The position numbers and the translations under genes are program-made. The notes under the pieces are model-generated. The model had not been told where the DNA came from. It was given only the letters and a program-made list of their open reading frames with translations, and searched no databases. This document shows, one piece after another, positions 1-9,189 of a DNA stretch of 64,000 nt. Numbering within the stretch: the stretch's first letter is position 1; the number at the start of each line of letters is the position of its first letter. Source of the stretch: Terriglobus albidus (lineage in GTDB: Bacteria > Acidobacteriota > Terriglobia > Terriglobales > Acidobacteriaceae); NCBI RefSeq assembly GCF_025685425.1, contig NZ_JAGTAS010000056.1, positions 387,012-451,011 of the forward strand, written 5' to 3'.

Positions 1-2657
1 TCTCCGCGTTGCGCCGCAATGGCGGCACGGGCGGTTGCCAGGTGGGCGGCCAGCTTCACACGCTGTGCCTCGCCACCGCTCAGGGTAGTGGCCGACTGGC
101 CGAGACGAACGTAGCCGAGGCCGACCTCATCCAGTACTGCGAGCCGATCGATAATCTTCGGATGGCCGGCAAAGTAGCTCAGGGCATCGCGGACAGTCAT
201 GTTCAGCACGTCATGGATGTTCTTGCCCTTGTACTTGATCTCGAGGATGCCGGCTTTATAGCGGGTTCCATGGCACTCGTCGCAGGGCAGCTCAACGTCG
301 GCAAGGAACTGCATCTCGACAGTGACCGTGCCGTCACCTTCGCAGACATCGCACCGTCCGCCGGGGACATTGAAGCTGAAGCTTCCGGCGGTGTAGCCCT
401 TGCGCTTGGAGTCGGGTTGCGCGGCGAACAGATCGCGGATGGCATCGAATGCCTTGATGTAAGTAACGGGATTGGAGCGCGGTGTACGGCCGATGGGCGA
501 CTGGTCGACGAGCACGACTTCGCTCAGGTTCTGCGCCCCGGTGAGTTCACGGTAAAGTCCGGTGGGATCTCCGCCTTCGGTTTGCCCCATCTGCTGCATG
601 AGAGCCCGGTACAGAACCTGATGGATCAGGGTCGACTTGCCCGATCCGCTGACTCCGGTGACGACGCAGAGCAGGTTCAGCGGAATCTCAACATCCACGC
701 CGCGAAGGTTATGAATGCGTGCGCCTGTAAGCTTCAGCTTCGTGCGGCCGGGTTCACGGCGGGTCGCGGGGACGGGAATGTGAGCGCGTCCGGAGAGGTA
801 CCGTCCCGTGGTGGAGTCCGGATGCTTTGCGACTTCCGCAACCGTCCCGGAGGCCAGCAATTTACCGCCGAGTTCTCCCGCGCCTGGGCCCATGTCGATG
901 AGACGGTCGGCGGAGCGGATGACATCGGGATCATGCTCAACAACGAGGATGGTGTTGCCCAGATCACGCAGTTCTTCCAGGATGTGGATAAGCTTGGCGG
1001 TATCCCGCGTATGCAGTCCAATCGACGGTTCATCGAGAACATACAGAGCGCCAACCAGACGCGACCCTAGTGAGGTAGCAAGCTGAATGCGCTGGGCTTC
1101 GCCCCCGGACAGCGTAGAGGAGAGCCGGTCGAGAGTGAGGTAATCGAGGCCAACCTGTTCCAGGAAGCCGATACGCTGACGAACCTCCTCCAGGATCTTT
1201 CCGGCGATTTCGGTCTGTGCCGGAGTGAGACTCAGGCTGTCAAAGAACTCGCGGGCGGCGGTGATGGTGAGCGACGAAGCCTCGCAGATGTTCTTTCCGT
1301 TCAATAGAACAGCCCGTGCCTCGGCGCGGAGCCGCTGACCATGGCAGACCGGGCAGGGAGCATAACCCCGGTACTTTGCAAGGAAGACACGTACGTGGAG
1401 CTTGTATTTCTTCTTCTCAAGCTGGTCGAAGAATCCGCGGATGCCAGGGAAGCCATTCCCGCCCTGCCGCACCATCTCCTGCTGCGCTGGAGTCAGGTCG
1501 TACCAGGGAGCGTCGATGGGGATGTCATTGGCCCTGGCGAAGCGCTTTAGCTCGCCGTGGAAGGCGCGGTACTTTGGACGCTCCCACGGATCGATGGCGC
1601 CGCCGGCCAGGGTCTTCGACGGATCGGGAATGATGAGGCCGGGATCGAAATCGATGGTGTTGCCGAAACCCTGGCAACGAGGGCACGCGCCGAAGGGGTT
1701 ATTGAAACTGAAGAGGCGCGGCTCTGGCTCACGATAAGCACGGTGGCAGTTCACGCATTCGAAGGCGGCGGAGAAGTGCAATGTCTGCGGGGAGGAGCCG
1801 TCACGCGGAGCTGTCTGGAAGTAGATCTCGTTGGATTCGCGATAACCGGTCTCGATGGCATCGACGATACGGGCACGAACATCTGCGGAGACTGAGAGCC
1901 GGTCGACCAGTACATAGATCGGCTTGGTGAAGTCGAGCTCCAGCAACGACTCGGGGGTAGAGAACTCCACGATGTTGCCGTTCTGAAAAAGCCGGTTGTA
2001 GCCGCGCTTGCGGAGCTCGGAGAGGCGCTCTTTCTGGGCGTCGGTTGGATCCACCAGAGCGGGTGTTTCGACAGGTTTTGCCGATTTCGCGCTCTTCTTC
2101 GCTGCTTTTTTTGCAGGCTTGGGAGGAGCTGCCTCTTCCTCCGAAGCAGGGGCAAACTCCTGCATCGGTTCGAGCAGGACATCGCGGCGCTGGATCGGGA
2201 AGAGTGCGTACAGACGGGTACCATCACCCAGGCCGAGGACTGCGGCAGCGATCTCGTCGACCGTATCGCGGCGAACAATGCCGCCGCAGTGCAGGCAGGT
2301 TACCGTACCGCAGCGGGCATACAGAAGCCGCATATAGTCATAGATTTCCGTGGCGGTCGCAACCGTGGAACGCGGATTCCGGGTAGTGTTCTTCTGCTTG
2401 ATGGCGATTGCCGGAGCAAGCCCCTCCATGTGGTCGACATCGGGCTTCTCGATACGCTCCAGAAACTGGCGGGCGTACGCCGAGAGCGATTCGACATAGC
2501 GGCGCTGTCCCTCGGCGTAGACCGTATCGAAGGCAAGCGACGACTTTCCCGAGCCGGAAACGCCGGAGACCACCGTCAGGGCGTTGTGGGGGATGTCGAC
2601 ATCGATGTTTTTCAGGTTGTGGGTGCGCGCTCCGCGGATGACGATCTGCTCGTTCAT
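1..2657 (-). CDS. uvrA: Excinuclease ABC subunit A, 5' part (gene runs off the window)
   Basis: DNA-damage recognition ATPase of nucleotide excision repair; works with UvrB and UvrC. About 885 codons are present and the frame is open to base 1, so the C-terminus lies outside the window. The start is the ATG at 2657 ([18 protein letters not shown]). Both ABC modules are visible: Walker [10 protein letters not shown] near residue 35 and GVSGSGKST in the second half, two LSGGEAQR signatures, and CxxC zinc pairs (CVNC/CPRC and CDGC/CDEC). A Lys/Ala/Pro-rich insertion (about residues 145-170, with [17 protein letters not shown]) sits in the first nucleotide-binding half. Typical UvrA, as far as I recall, lacks it. 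It is similar in style to the tail of the poly(A)-polymerase-like protein at 9190. The gene follows the acetamidase gene on the same strand with an 84-bp gap that holds a stem-loop. Confidence 0.97.
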   Translation of the reverse strand, partial: MNEQIVIRGARTHNLKNIDVDIPHNALTVVSGVSGSGKSSLAFDTVYAEGQRRYVESLSAYARQFLERIEKPDVDHMEGLAPAIAIKQKNTTRNPRSTVATATEIYDYMRLLYARCGTVTCLHCGGIVRRDTVDEIAAAVLGLGDGTRLYALFPIQRRDVLLEPMQEFAPASEEEAAPPKPAKKAAKKSAKSAKPVETPALVDPTDAQKERLSELRKRGYNRLFQNGNIVEFSTPESLLELDFTKPIYVLVDRLSVSADVRARIVDAIETGYRESNEIYFQTAPRDGSSPQTLHFSAAFECVNCHRAYREPEPRLFSFNNPFGACPRCQGFGNTIDFDPGLIIPDPSKTLAGGAIDPWERPKYRAFHGELKRFARANDIPIDAPWYDLTPAQQEMVRQGGNGFPGIRGFFDQLEKKKYKLHVRVFLAKYRGYAPCPVCHGQRLRAEARAVLLNGKNICEASSLTITAAREFFDSLSLTPAQTEIAGKILEEVRQRIGFLEQVGLDYLTLDRLSSTLSGGEAQRIQLATSLGSRLVGALYVLDEPSIGLHTRDTAKLIHILEELRDLGNTILVVEHDPDVIRSADRLIDMGPGAGELGGKLLASGTVAEVAKHPDSTTGRYLSGRAHIPVPATRREPGRTKLKLTGARIHNLRGVDVEIPLNLLCVVTGVSGSGKSTLIHQVLYRALMQQMGQTEGGDPTGLYRELTGAQNLSEVVLVDQSPIGRTPRSNPVTYIKAFDAIRDLFAAQPDSKRKGYTAGSFSFNVPGGRCDVCEGDGTVTVEMQFLADVELPCDECHGTRYKAGILEIKYKGKNIHDVLNMTVRDALSYFAGHPKIIDRLAVLDEVGLGYVRLGQSATTLSGGEAQRVKLAAHLATARAAIAAQRG

Positions 2658-2674
2658 GGCCAGTCTTCTATTGT

Positions 2675-2724
2675 CGCCGGAGCGGGCGGTTGAGGGAAAC
2701 TCCCCCTGCCGCCTGTCTCCGGCG
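2675..2724. terminator. Nested stem-loop between the acetamidase gene and uvrA
   Basis: CGCCGGAG (2675-2682) pairs with CTCCGGCG (2717-2724). Inner partial pairing involves GGGCGG/CCGCC and GAGGG/CTCCCC. It lies directly after the acetamidase stop and before uvrA, both minus strand. There is no clear U-run, so it may be a weak or factor-dependent terminator. Confidence 0.4.
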
Positions 2725-2741
2725 CAGTGATGGCCAAGCTC

Positions 2742-4043
2742 TTATTTCGACAGACCTTTCAGCCTTTCCTTGCTGATCTTGAGCACAACGCCCGCATTCC
2801 GGTCGGCTACTTCGCTGATGCGATATTCGGCCGCGGTGCCGAAGACCATACCGATCTCACTCGGCGTGAGGTGGTACTCGTCTTTGAGCCAGCTCGCCAT
2901 ATTCTCGGTGGCTTCCTTGATGGCATCGTCGAGCGATCCGTTTTCGCCCATCGCCATAATGTGCGTCGCATTTTCGATCCGGGGCTCCATGGGACGCTTG
3001 CCCGGGATGACATCAACTGTCACGGTGACGTCCATGGAGGTCTCAAGAGCATCTCCCGTGGTTTCTCCATCGCCCTGAACCGCGTGGCCGTCACCGAAGT
3101 AGAGCAGAGCTCCCGGAACCATGACCGGCAGGTAGACTGTGGCGCCTTCAGTGATCTCGTTGAAATCCATATTTCCGCCATAACTTCCGTCGTCTCCTGT
3201 CCCAGGGGCGGCATTGGAGGGGCGTACTGCAACGGCGATACACCCAAGCATGGGGCGGACCGGGACGGTGTAGTTCTTCATGTGTTCCCCTGGGTTTTCC
3301 GGGGTCGCAATGCCTTTAGTCAGGTCGAGCTTCCACTTTGTCCCTTTGCCCGTGTCCTTCATCGTCACCGCCATGCCCTGGCTCTGCGCCCTGGGAACAA
3401 TGCCGTCCGTACTGATGGCGTAATCCCGGTTCAATTTGAGTGACTTGATATGGATAACCAGGGTATCGCCCGGCATAGCGCTACTTATGTAGAACGGGCC
3501 GGTCTCGGGATTGCCTCCAAGCGAGCGCCTGACGCCAGTGGCATCAGCTCCGCCGGCATCGACCGTGGTCGTATGGATGGTGTCGCCTGGATTGATGGTG
3601 AGCACAGGCTTGTTCAGGGCAGAGAACTGGCGATGGAAGACTGTGGGGACAAATTCATGTGTCTTCGCAGGACCCTCGGGGCGGACTGGTACCCGCTCCG
3701 CAAGGAAGGTGCGCGTCGCTGGATGCTCCTTGTCGGAGCTGTCGATCCAGATCACGGTGCCGCTGATCTGGCCATTCACAACAGAGGCAGTCAGCTCTTC
3801 TGAGCCGCCGTGCGTATCCTTCGCCAGGAACTGGAGTTTACCGCCGGCATAGGTCCCCTCGACTTTATCGCCGGAGAAGTCTCCGGTGATCCTCTCCCCG
3901 TCCTGCTTGAGCTCCATCTTCCAGTAAAGAGGCGAGCCATAGAAATCTACCGTTGCCATCCAATTGCCCGTCAGACTCTGTTCCTGCGCGATTCCTGACG
4001 CAACGCATCCGAACAAGCACACCATCACTGCCAAACCCTTCAT
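2742..4043 (-). CDS. Exported acetamidase/formamidase family protein
   Basis: Probably an amidohydrolase acting on small amides outside the cytoplasm; the substrate is unknown. The 433-aa product starts with a hydrophobic signal peptide (MKGLAVMVCLFGCVASGIAQ). Residues about 20-115 form a beta-rich domain of the kind seen in Acidobacteria and Bacteroidetes secreted proteins (GNWMATVDFYGSPLYWKMEL). The FmdA/AmdA catalytic domain follows from about residue 135, with typical stretches such as NPGDTIHTTTVDAGG, SAMPGDTLVIHI and YFGDGHAVQGDGE. The classical cytoplasmic acetamidases lack the leader and the first domain, so this is an exported variant. The C-terminal part (DDAIKEATENMASWLKDEYHLT) matches the family end. 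It is transcribed toward uvrA and diverges from the APC permease at 4201. The class is sure; the substrate is inferred from the family only. Confidence 0.88.
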   Translation of the reverse strand: MKGLAVMVCLFGCVASGIAQEQSLTGNWMATVDFYGSPLYWKMELKQDGERITGDFSGDKVEGTYAGGKLQFLAKDTHGGSEELTASVVNGQISGTVIWIDSSDKEHPATRTFLAERVPVRPEGPAKTHEFVPTVFHRQFSALNKPVLTINPGDTIHTTTVDAGGADATGVRRSLGGNPETGPFYISSAMPGDTLVIHIKSLKLNRDYAISTDGIVPRAQSQGMAVTMKDTGKGTKWKLDLTKGIATPENPGEHMKNYTVPVRPMLGCIAVAVRPSNAAPGTGDDGSYGGNMDFNEITEGATVYLPVMVPGALLYFGDGHAVQGDGETTGDALETSMDVTVTVDVIPGKRPMEPRIENATHIMAMGENGSLDDAIKEATENMASWLKDEYHLTPSEIGMVFGTAAEYRISEVADRNAGVVLKISKERLKGLSK

Positions 4044-4200
4044 GCGACTCTCCTTGTGAGGACTGAAACCGGTTTCGGTTAGACAAGGCTACGCGGTGGG
4101 GGTAGGGAAGTTCCCCGCGTCAACGAATTTTTTCGTATTTTGCAGGAAGCGATATTCCGAACTGGCAACCTTCCACCTCAACTGGTACAACAGTGCCAAC

Positions 4201-5751
4201 GTGTCCACGCAAGAAACCTCGCAGCCTAAATTTGTTCAGGGCCTCGGCCTGTTCTCTGCCACTGCCATCGTCATGGGATCCATGATTGGCTCCGGTATCT
4301 TCATCGTTGCAGCGGATATCGCTCGCGGTACCAGTTCGCCCGCGCTGTTGATCGGCGCATGGCTGGTGACCGCGGTGATGACCATCATCGGCGCACTCAG
4401 CTATGGCGAGCTTGCTGCCATGATGCCGAAGGCCGGCGGACAGTATATCTATCTCCGCGAAGCGATCGGTCCACTCTGGGGTTTCCTGTATGGATGGACG
4501 CTCTTCCTGGTGATCCAGACAGGCACGATTGCCGCGGTGGGAGTCGCTTTCGGCAAGTTTCTTGGAGTCTTTTTCCCATCGGTCGCCGCAGATCACTGGC
4601 TGATCCATCTCGCGCACGTTCCTCCGATTCCAGTGGGTCCCATGGTGCTGGGCAATATGGATATCGGTTTGTCCACGGCTAATCTGGCAGCGATCATCAT
4701 CATCGTTCTACTCACCGCGCTCAACTCGATGGGCGTGCGGCTGGGAGCCCTGGTGCAGAACATCTTTACCTCGGCGAAGATCTTTGCTCTCGCCATGGTG
4801 GTTCTTCTTGGCCTGCTGGCCCGCAATGCCACAGCGATCGCCGCCAACTTCTCCAATGGCAATTTCTGGAAGGGCGCCGGATGGAGCGATCTGCATCCGG
4901 TACAGCAGGGAGCGGGCGGTCCGACCGTATTGATCGGTCTCTTTACGGTGCTGGCGGTGGTACAGGTTGGTTCGCTCTTTTCCGCCGATGCGTGGAATAA
5001 CGTCACCTTCACCGCAGGTGAGGTCCGCAACCCCAAGCGCAACCTGCCGCTTTCGCTGGTGCTGGGCACTGGTACCGTACTGCTGCTGTATATCCTCTGC
5101 AACTTCATCTATCTGGCGGTGCTTCCGCTGCACGGCGATCCGCAGGGAACCACGATCGTTGCCCGCGGCATTCAGTATGCGAGCCAGGACCGTGTAGCGA
5201 CGGCAGTCATGGAGCAAGCATTCTCGGGATACGGCTCGCGCATCATGGCGCTCGCCATCCTGATCTCGACCTTTGGCTGCGCGAACGGCATGCTGCTCGC
5301 CGGGGCGCGTGTGTACTATGCCATGAGCCAGGACGGCCTTTTCTTCAAGTCGGTCGGTAAGCTGTCGCACAAGACGAACACGCCAACAGTCTCGCTCTGG
5401 GTGCAGTGCCTGTGGACGTGCCTGTTGTGTCTCTCCGGATCGTACGGGCAGTTGCTGGATTATGTGATCTTTGCTGCGCTGGTTTTCTACATCCTGACCA
5501 TCGCAGGCATCTTCATCCTGCGGCAGAAACAACCCGATGCGCCTCGTCCCTACAAGGCGATCGGATATCCGGTGCTGCCGGCAATCTATATCGTGATGGC
5601 AGCGTGGGTAAGCTACGTCCTGTTGCGGTATAAGCCTCAGTACACCTGGCCGGGATTGATCCTGGTGTTGCTGGGGGTACCGGTGTACCTGGTTTGGAAG
5701 AGCCGCAGTGAGAAGTCTGAGAGCCTGGACGGCGTGGGCGTTACTGATTGA
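4201..5751 (+). CDS. APC-superfamily amino-acid permease
   Basis: Inner-membrane amino-acid/polyamine transporter of the APC superfamily, about 516 aa with roughly 12-13 hydrophobic segments. TM1 carries the family motif for substrate and ion binding (MGSMIGSGIFIVAADIA). A conserved GGQYIYLREAIGP stretch follows TM2. The chosen start is GTG 4201 (VSTQETSQPKF). The frame is open upstream to a GTG at 4096, but the added 35 residues are poor in hydrophobic order and unlike the family N-terminus. The specific substrate cannot be read from sequence; the closest general type is the LAT/YfnA-like group. The beta-lactamase gene starts 50 bp downstream, so the two may be cotranscribed. Confidence 0.9.
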   Translation: MSTQETSQPKFVQGLGLFSATAIVMGSMIGSGIFIVAADIARGTSSPALLIGAWLVTAVMTIIGALSYGELAAMMPKAGGQYIYLREAIGPLWGFLYGWTLFLVIQTGTIAAVGVAFGKFLGVFFPSVAADHWLIHLAHVPPIPVGPMVLGNMDIGLSTANLAAIIIIVLLTALNSMGVRLGALVQNIFTSAKIFALAMVVLLGLLARNATAIAANFSNGNFWKGAGWSDLHPVQQGAGGPTVLIGLFTVLAVVQVGSLFSADAWNNVTFTAGEVRNPKRNLPLSLVLGTGTVLLLYILCNFIYLAVLPLHGDPQGTTIVARGIQYASQDRVATAVMEQAFSGYGSRIMALAILISTFGCANGMLLAGARVYYAMSQDGLFFKSVGKLSHKTNTPTVSLWVQCLWTCLLCLSGSYGQLLDYVIFAALVFYILTIAGIFILRQKQPDAPRPYKAIGYPVLPAIYIVMAAWVSYVLLRYKPQYTWPGLILVLLGVPVYLVWKSRSEKSESLDGVGVTD

Positions 5752-5801
5752 ATTCCTGCGGCACCGTCCACAGGAAGGTCTCCATCTACCCTGAACGCAT
5801 C

Positions 5802-6680
5802 ATGCCGACACGCCGCGCCTTTCTTGCATCCACTGCCGCTGTTCTTGCCTCCAGGAACAGATTGTTTGCTGCTTCATCTACGCCCGAACTCAAATCGCTG
5901 GAGCCCTTTCTCATGCAACTGGAGAAAGAGAAAGGCGGACGCCTGGGCGTGTCTGTTCTCGATACGCAGACCGGAGCCCGGGCCGCTTATCGTGTCGGTG
6001 AAGCCTTTCCGATGTGCAGTACTTTCAAACTGGCGCTGGCGGCTCAGGTACTTACACGCGTGGACCGAGGGCAAGAGAAGCTCGATCGCCTGGTGACTTA
6101 TACCCAGGCAGAGGTGCTTTCGCACGCGCCGGCCGCGAAGGAGCACGTCGCGACCGGAATGACCGTCGGAGCGCTATGTGAAGCAGCGATTACGCTTTCG
6201 GATAATACGGCGGCGAATCTATTGCTGGTGACCGTGGGCGGACCAGCCGGGTTTACAAAGTGGCTGCGGAGCATCGGCGATAAGACCACAAGGCTTGACC
6301 GGAATGAGCCAAGCCTGAACTCCGCAATCCCAGGCGACCCGCGCGACACCACCACCCCATCGGCGATGCTGACGACACTGCAGAAGCTGACTCTCGGCAA
6401 TGTGCTCAGCGCTGCCTCACGTAAACAGTTGAATGATTGGATGTTGGCGACGCAGACCGGTCTGAAGAAGATCAGGGCCGGTTTGCCAGGTAACTGGAAG
6501 GAAGGCGACAAAACAGGAGGGGGCGACTACAACACGACCAACGATATCGCGATCCTGTATCCACCCAACCGTCAACCGATTCTGATCACCGTGTATTACA
6601 CCGGCAGCAAGCTGGAGACGGAGCAGAGCAATTTGGTCTTTCAGGAGATTGGCAGAAAGCTCGTGTCGTTGTACGTTTAG
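5802..6680 (+). CDS. Class A beta-lactamase with Tat-type leader
   Basis: Serine beta-lactamase, 292 aa, expected in the periplasm. All class A motifs are present: S73-TF-K76 (Ambler S70xxK), S133DN135 (S130DN), E169PSLN (E166xxLN) and K237TG (K234TG). The N-terminus MPTRRAFLASTAAVLA is a twin-arginine leader. I chose ATG 5802 because it puts the leader at the very start; the longer frame from 5748 adds 18 unlikely residues. The residue before the catalytic Ser is Cys (CSTFK), as in KPC/NMC-A/GES-type enzymes, but the partner position after KTG is Gly, so the disulfide of carbapenemases cannot form the usual way. It sits between two amino-acid permease genes with no AmpR-type regulator nearby, suggesting an intrinsic gene rather than a resistance cassette. 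Confidence 0.93.
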   Translation: MPTRRAFLASTAAVLASRNRLFAASSTPELKSLEPFLMQLEKEKGGRLGVSVLDTQTGARAAYRVGEAFPMCSTFKLALAAQVLTRVDRGQEKLDRLVTYTQAEVLSHAPAAKEHVATGMTVGALCEAAITLSDNTAANLLLVTVGGPAGFTKWLRSIGDKTTRLDRNEPSLNSAIPGDPRDTTTPSAMLTTLQKLTLGNVLSAASRKQLNDWMLATQTGLKKIRAGLPGNWKEGDKTGGGDYNTTNDIAILYPPNRQPILITVYYTGSKLETEQSNLVFQEIGRKLVSLYV

Positions 6681-6806
6681 CAGTGCATGTAAAAGGATTT
6701 AACCCCGAAGGCGGGGGCCGGAGAGTTTTCCCCGCAACCCGCCCACCTTCGGGTATTCTCTTCACATCCCAGCAATACTGAGGCACTAAGGAGCTGTCGC
6801 CGCTAC

Positions 6807-8420
6807 ATGGCCAAACTACTCGCCACGAAATCAATGGATACTCTCCTCGAAGAGGCACATGAGGAAGGCTCCGACACACTCGTCCGAGCGCTCGGACCGT
6901 TTCAACTGACTGCGCTCGGCATTGGCGCGGTTATTGGCGCCGGCATCTTTGTTCTCGCCGGGATAGGCGCACACTCCGCAGGGCCGGCTCTTACGCTGGC
7001 CTATGTACTTTCTGGCCTAGGATGCGTCTTCGCCGGTCTCTGCTACGCCGAGTTCGCCGCCATGATTCCGCTGGCGGGTTCTGCCTATACTTACGCGTAT
7101 GCCACGCTGGGTGAGATCTTCGCCTGGATCATCGGCTGGGATCTGACGCTCGAGTACGCTATGGGCGCCAGTACCGTTTCCTCTGGCTGGTCGAATCACT
7201 TCATCGAGTTTCTATCGATCTTCGGACTGAAGTTTCCGCTGTGGCTCTCCTATGACCATTGGACGGGCCTGCGTACTGCGACCGATGTCATTGCCCGCAA
7301 GATGCTGGCTGTACAGCATCCCGAGCTGATCCCAGGAACGCAGACGTTTTCTGCCGCTCTGGATGCATTGAAGGCTGCCGCTCCGGCTGATCTAACCGCG
7401 CAGGCGCATGCACTGCTTGGAGCCCCGCATCTCTTCGGCATGGAGATAGGATTCAACCTTCCGGCCTTCATCATCGCTCTGGTCATCACGACAATTCTGG
7501 TGATCGGTATCTCGGAGTCGGCTAAATTCAACTCCGGTATCGTCGTGATGAAGGTAGCCGTGGTTCTGTTCGTCATCCTGCTTGGTATCAAGTACGTCGA
7601 CAAGGCGAACTGGGGTCATGACTGGTCGACCTTCGCACCCTTTGGTAGTGGTGGTATCGGTTTGGCGGCGGGTCTGGTCTTCTTCAGCTATATCGGTTTT
7701 GACGCGGTTTCGACTACCGCCCAGGAGGCCAAGAATCCGCAACGTGATCTGCCGATCGGCATCATCCTCTCCCTGCTGATCTGCACCGTGCTCTACATCG
7801 GTGTGGCAGGTGTTCTCACCGGCATGGTCTATTGGAAGGACATCAACATCGAAGCTCCAGTGGCCCGCGCCTTCCTCTCCCATAACCTGGGATGGGCGGC
7901 GGATATCATCACAGTCGGAGCTCTGGCTGGTCTCACCTCGGTCATGCTGGTGATGTTGCTCGGTCAGTCCCGAGTCCTGTATGCCATGGCCAAGGATGGT
8001 CTGTTACCGCCGAAGTTCTTCGGTGCGATTCACCCGCGGTTCCGCACACCATGGAAGGGAACCATCCTGGCCGGCTTGCTGGCCGCCATCGTCGGTTCCA
8101 TTACACCGATCGACGATATCGGCAAGATGGTGAACATCGGTACGCTGCTGGCCTTCGTAATCGTCTGCATCGCGGTTGTGGTGCTGCGCAAGACCGATCC
8201 AAGCCGCGAGCGCCCCTTCCGCGCTCCGCTGGTATGGCCGATCCCGGTTGTGCCGGTTCTCGGTGTGGTGTTCAACGGCTACATGATGTACAAGCTCGGC
8301 TGGCAGAACTGGGCCCGCCTGATCGGTTGGCTCATCATTGGCCTGGTGGTCTACTTCACCTACTCCCGTTTCAACTCGAAGGTGCAGGCTAAGGTCGAGA
8401 ACGAAGTTGCTGCCGACTAG
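6807..8420 (+). CDS. APC-family (cationic amino-acid transporter type) permease
   Basis: Second APC transporter, 537 aa. A cytoplasmic leader of about 30 residues is followed by TM1 with the motif GIGAVIGAGIFVLAG, then GLCYAEFAAMIPLAGSAYTY, which is the signature of the CAT/YfnA branch. The long extracellular loop between TM3 and TM4 (residues about 130-205) is larger than in most relatives. A further family stretch is FFSYIGFDAVSTTAQEAKNP. The start is the ATG at 6807, preceded by AAGGAG at a somewhat long distance. It is downstream of the beta-lactamase but separated by about 126 bp, which contains an inverted repeat (CCCGAAGG ... CCTTCGGG), so it is probably a separate unit. A strong terminator follows. 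Confidence 0.92.
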   Translation: MAKLLATKSMDTLLEEAHEEGSDTLVRALGPFQLTALGIGAVIGAGIFVLAGIGAHSAGPALTLAYVLSGLGCVFAGLCYAEFAAMIPLAGSAYTYAYATLGEIFAWIIGWDLTLEYAMGASTVSSGWSNHFIEFLSIFGLKFPLWLSYDHWTGLRTATDVIARKMLAVQHPELIPGTQTFSAALDALKAAAPADLTAQAHALLGAPHLFGMEIGFNLPAFIIALVITTILVIGISESAKFNSGIVVMKVAVVLFVILLGIKYVDKANWGHDWSTFAPFGSGGIGLAAGLVFFSYIGFDAVSTTAQEAKNPQRDLPIGIILSLLICTVLYIGVAGVLTGMVYWKDINIEAPVARAFLSHNLGWAADIITVGALAGLTSVMLVMLLGQSRVLYAMAKDGLLPPKFFGAIHPRFRTPWKGTILAGLLAAIVGSITPIDDIGKMVNIGTLLAFVIVCIAVVVLRKTDPSRERPFRAPLVWPIPVVPVLGVVFNGYMMYKLGWQNWARLIGWLIIGLVVYFTYSRFNSKVQAKVENEVAAD

Positions 8421-8439
8421 CTTCCAGTCGTAAAGAATG

Positions 8440-8467
8440 AAGGGCGGCCGCGTGCCGCCCCTTTCAT
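8440..8467. terminator. Rho-independent terminator, probably bidirectional
   Basis: Stem GGGCGGC (8442-8448), loop of 5, GCCGCCC (8454-8460), followed by CTTT. It lies between the convergent permease gene (ends 8420) and the minus-strand gene that ends at 8488. Confidence 0.8.
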
Positions 8468-8487
8468 TTTGGACAAGATTCCTAGCT

Positions 8488-9033
8488 TTAATTGGGTCTT
8501 GAATTCGGCGGCAGCTCGGTGGCGAAAAGCTGTTCCTGGAGAGATTTGTCGGGGGTCGAGGCGGCAGGTTTCTTCTTGGACGGTGTAGTGATTACCGCCA
8601 GGAGGTCCATGCTCTCAATGGCCCGGCGGGGAACGAAGATCCGCTGCACATTGGAACGGACGTCAGGAGGTGTGAACTGGATACCCTTATCCTCCAGCGC
8701 CGAATCCATCAGGCTGATGTCCAACGGTGCAAGACCTTCCAGCACATCTTCATCGCGGAGCTTCAGTCGGATAAAAAGGCCCTCCGTCCGCGGCTTGGAG
8801 AGAAAGGTCTTCCGCAGCGTCCGCTCCGGATCCTTTTCCGTAAGATTGAAGTCGCGGACGTAAAGCACCATCTTTATCTCGGAGAGGGGAACAGGCGTCA
8901 CCCTTCCGGAAAGATCCAGAAGCTCCAGTGCATCGTCCTGGACAAAGCCTGCGGCCGGCAGGTAACCGGCTATGCTGTCGCGGCTAAATCTTCGGATGAG
9001 AACTTTTTTTCGTCCCGCAGGCATACTCGGCAT
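8488..9033 (-). CDS. Hypothetical protein, Lys-rich C-terminus
   Basis: Product of 181 aa that I do not recognise. It is predicted cytoplasmic, without leader or membrane segment. Residues about 1-130 look like two short beta-rich modules: a basic start (GRKKVLIRRFSRDSIAGYLP), then EIKMVLYVRDFNL, then RTEGLFIRLKLRDEDVLEG, ending in a segment with IFVPRRAIESMDLLAVI. The last 40 residues are polar and low complexity (TPSKKKPAAS). The pattern resembles small acidobacterial proteins with PilZ-like or Sm-like barrels, but I cannot assign a family. The start could be the first ATG (9033) or the in-frame ATG at 9024. It diverges from the poly(A)-polymerase-like gene with a 156-bp gap that is AT-richer than the neighbours and probably holds both promoters. 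Confidence 0.7.
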   Translation of the reverse strand: MPSMPAGRKKVLIRRFSRDSIAGYLPAAGFVQDDALELLDLSGRVTPVPLSEIKMVLYVRDFNLTEKDPERTLRKTFLSKPRTEGLFIRLKLRDEDVLEGLAPLDISLMDSALEDKGIQFTPPDVRSNVQRIFVPRRAIESMDLLAVITTPSKKKPAASTPDKSLQEQLFATELPPNSRPN

Positions 9034-9189
9034 TGTCTCATCGGGTTCATAAAAAGCAGCAGGAATGTAGCAAAAGCAGTACCTATATGTTACATTTGGC
9101 TTTTGTGTCGTCTTGCTTGCCGATGCTAAGCGATTGATACGGCGAGAGTTAGCGACGAATCCGAAGCCCGGAGCGCTGCCCGCCTATCT

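Noticed and set aside
9..1070. Long plus-strand open frame
   Set aside because: It is antisense to uvrA, whose minus-strand frame is open to the window edge with all UvrA motifs.
5802..6680. Beta-lactamase as a mobile resistance cassette
   Set aside because: No insertion sequence, integron site or regulator is near; the setting and leader suggest an intrinsic gene.
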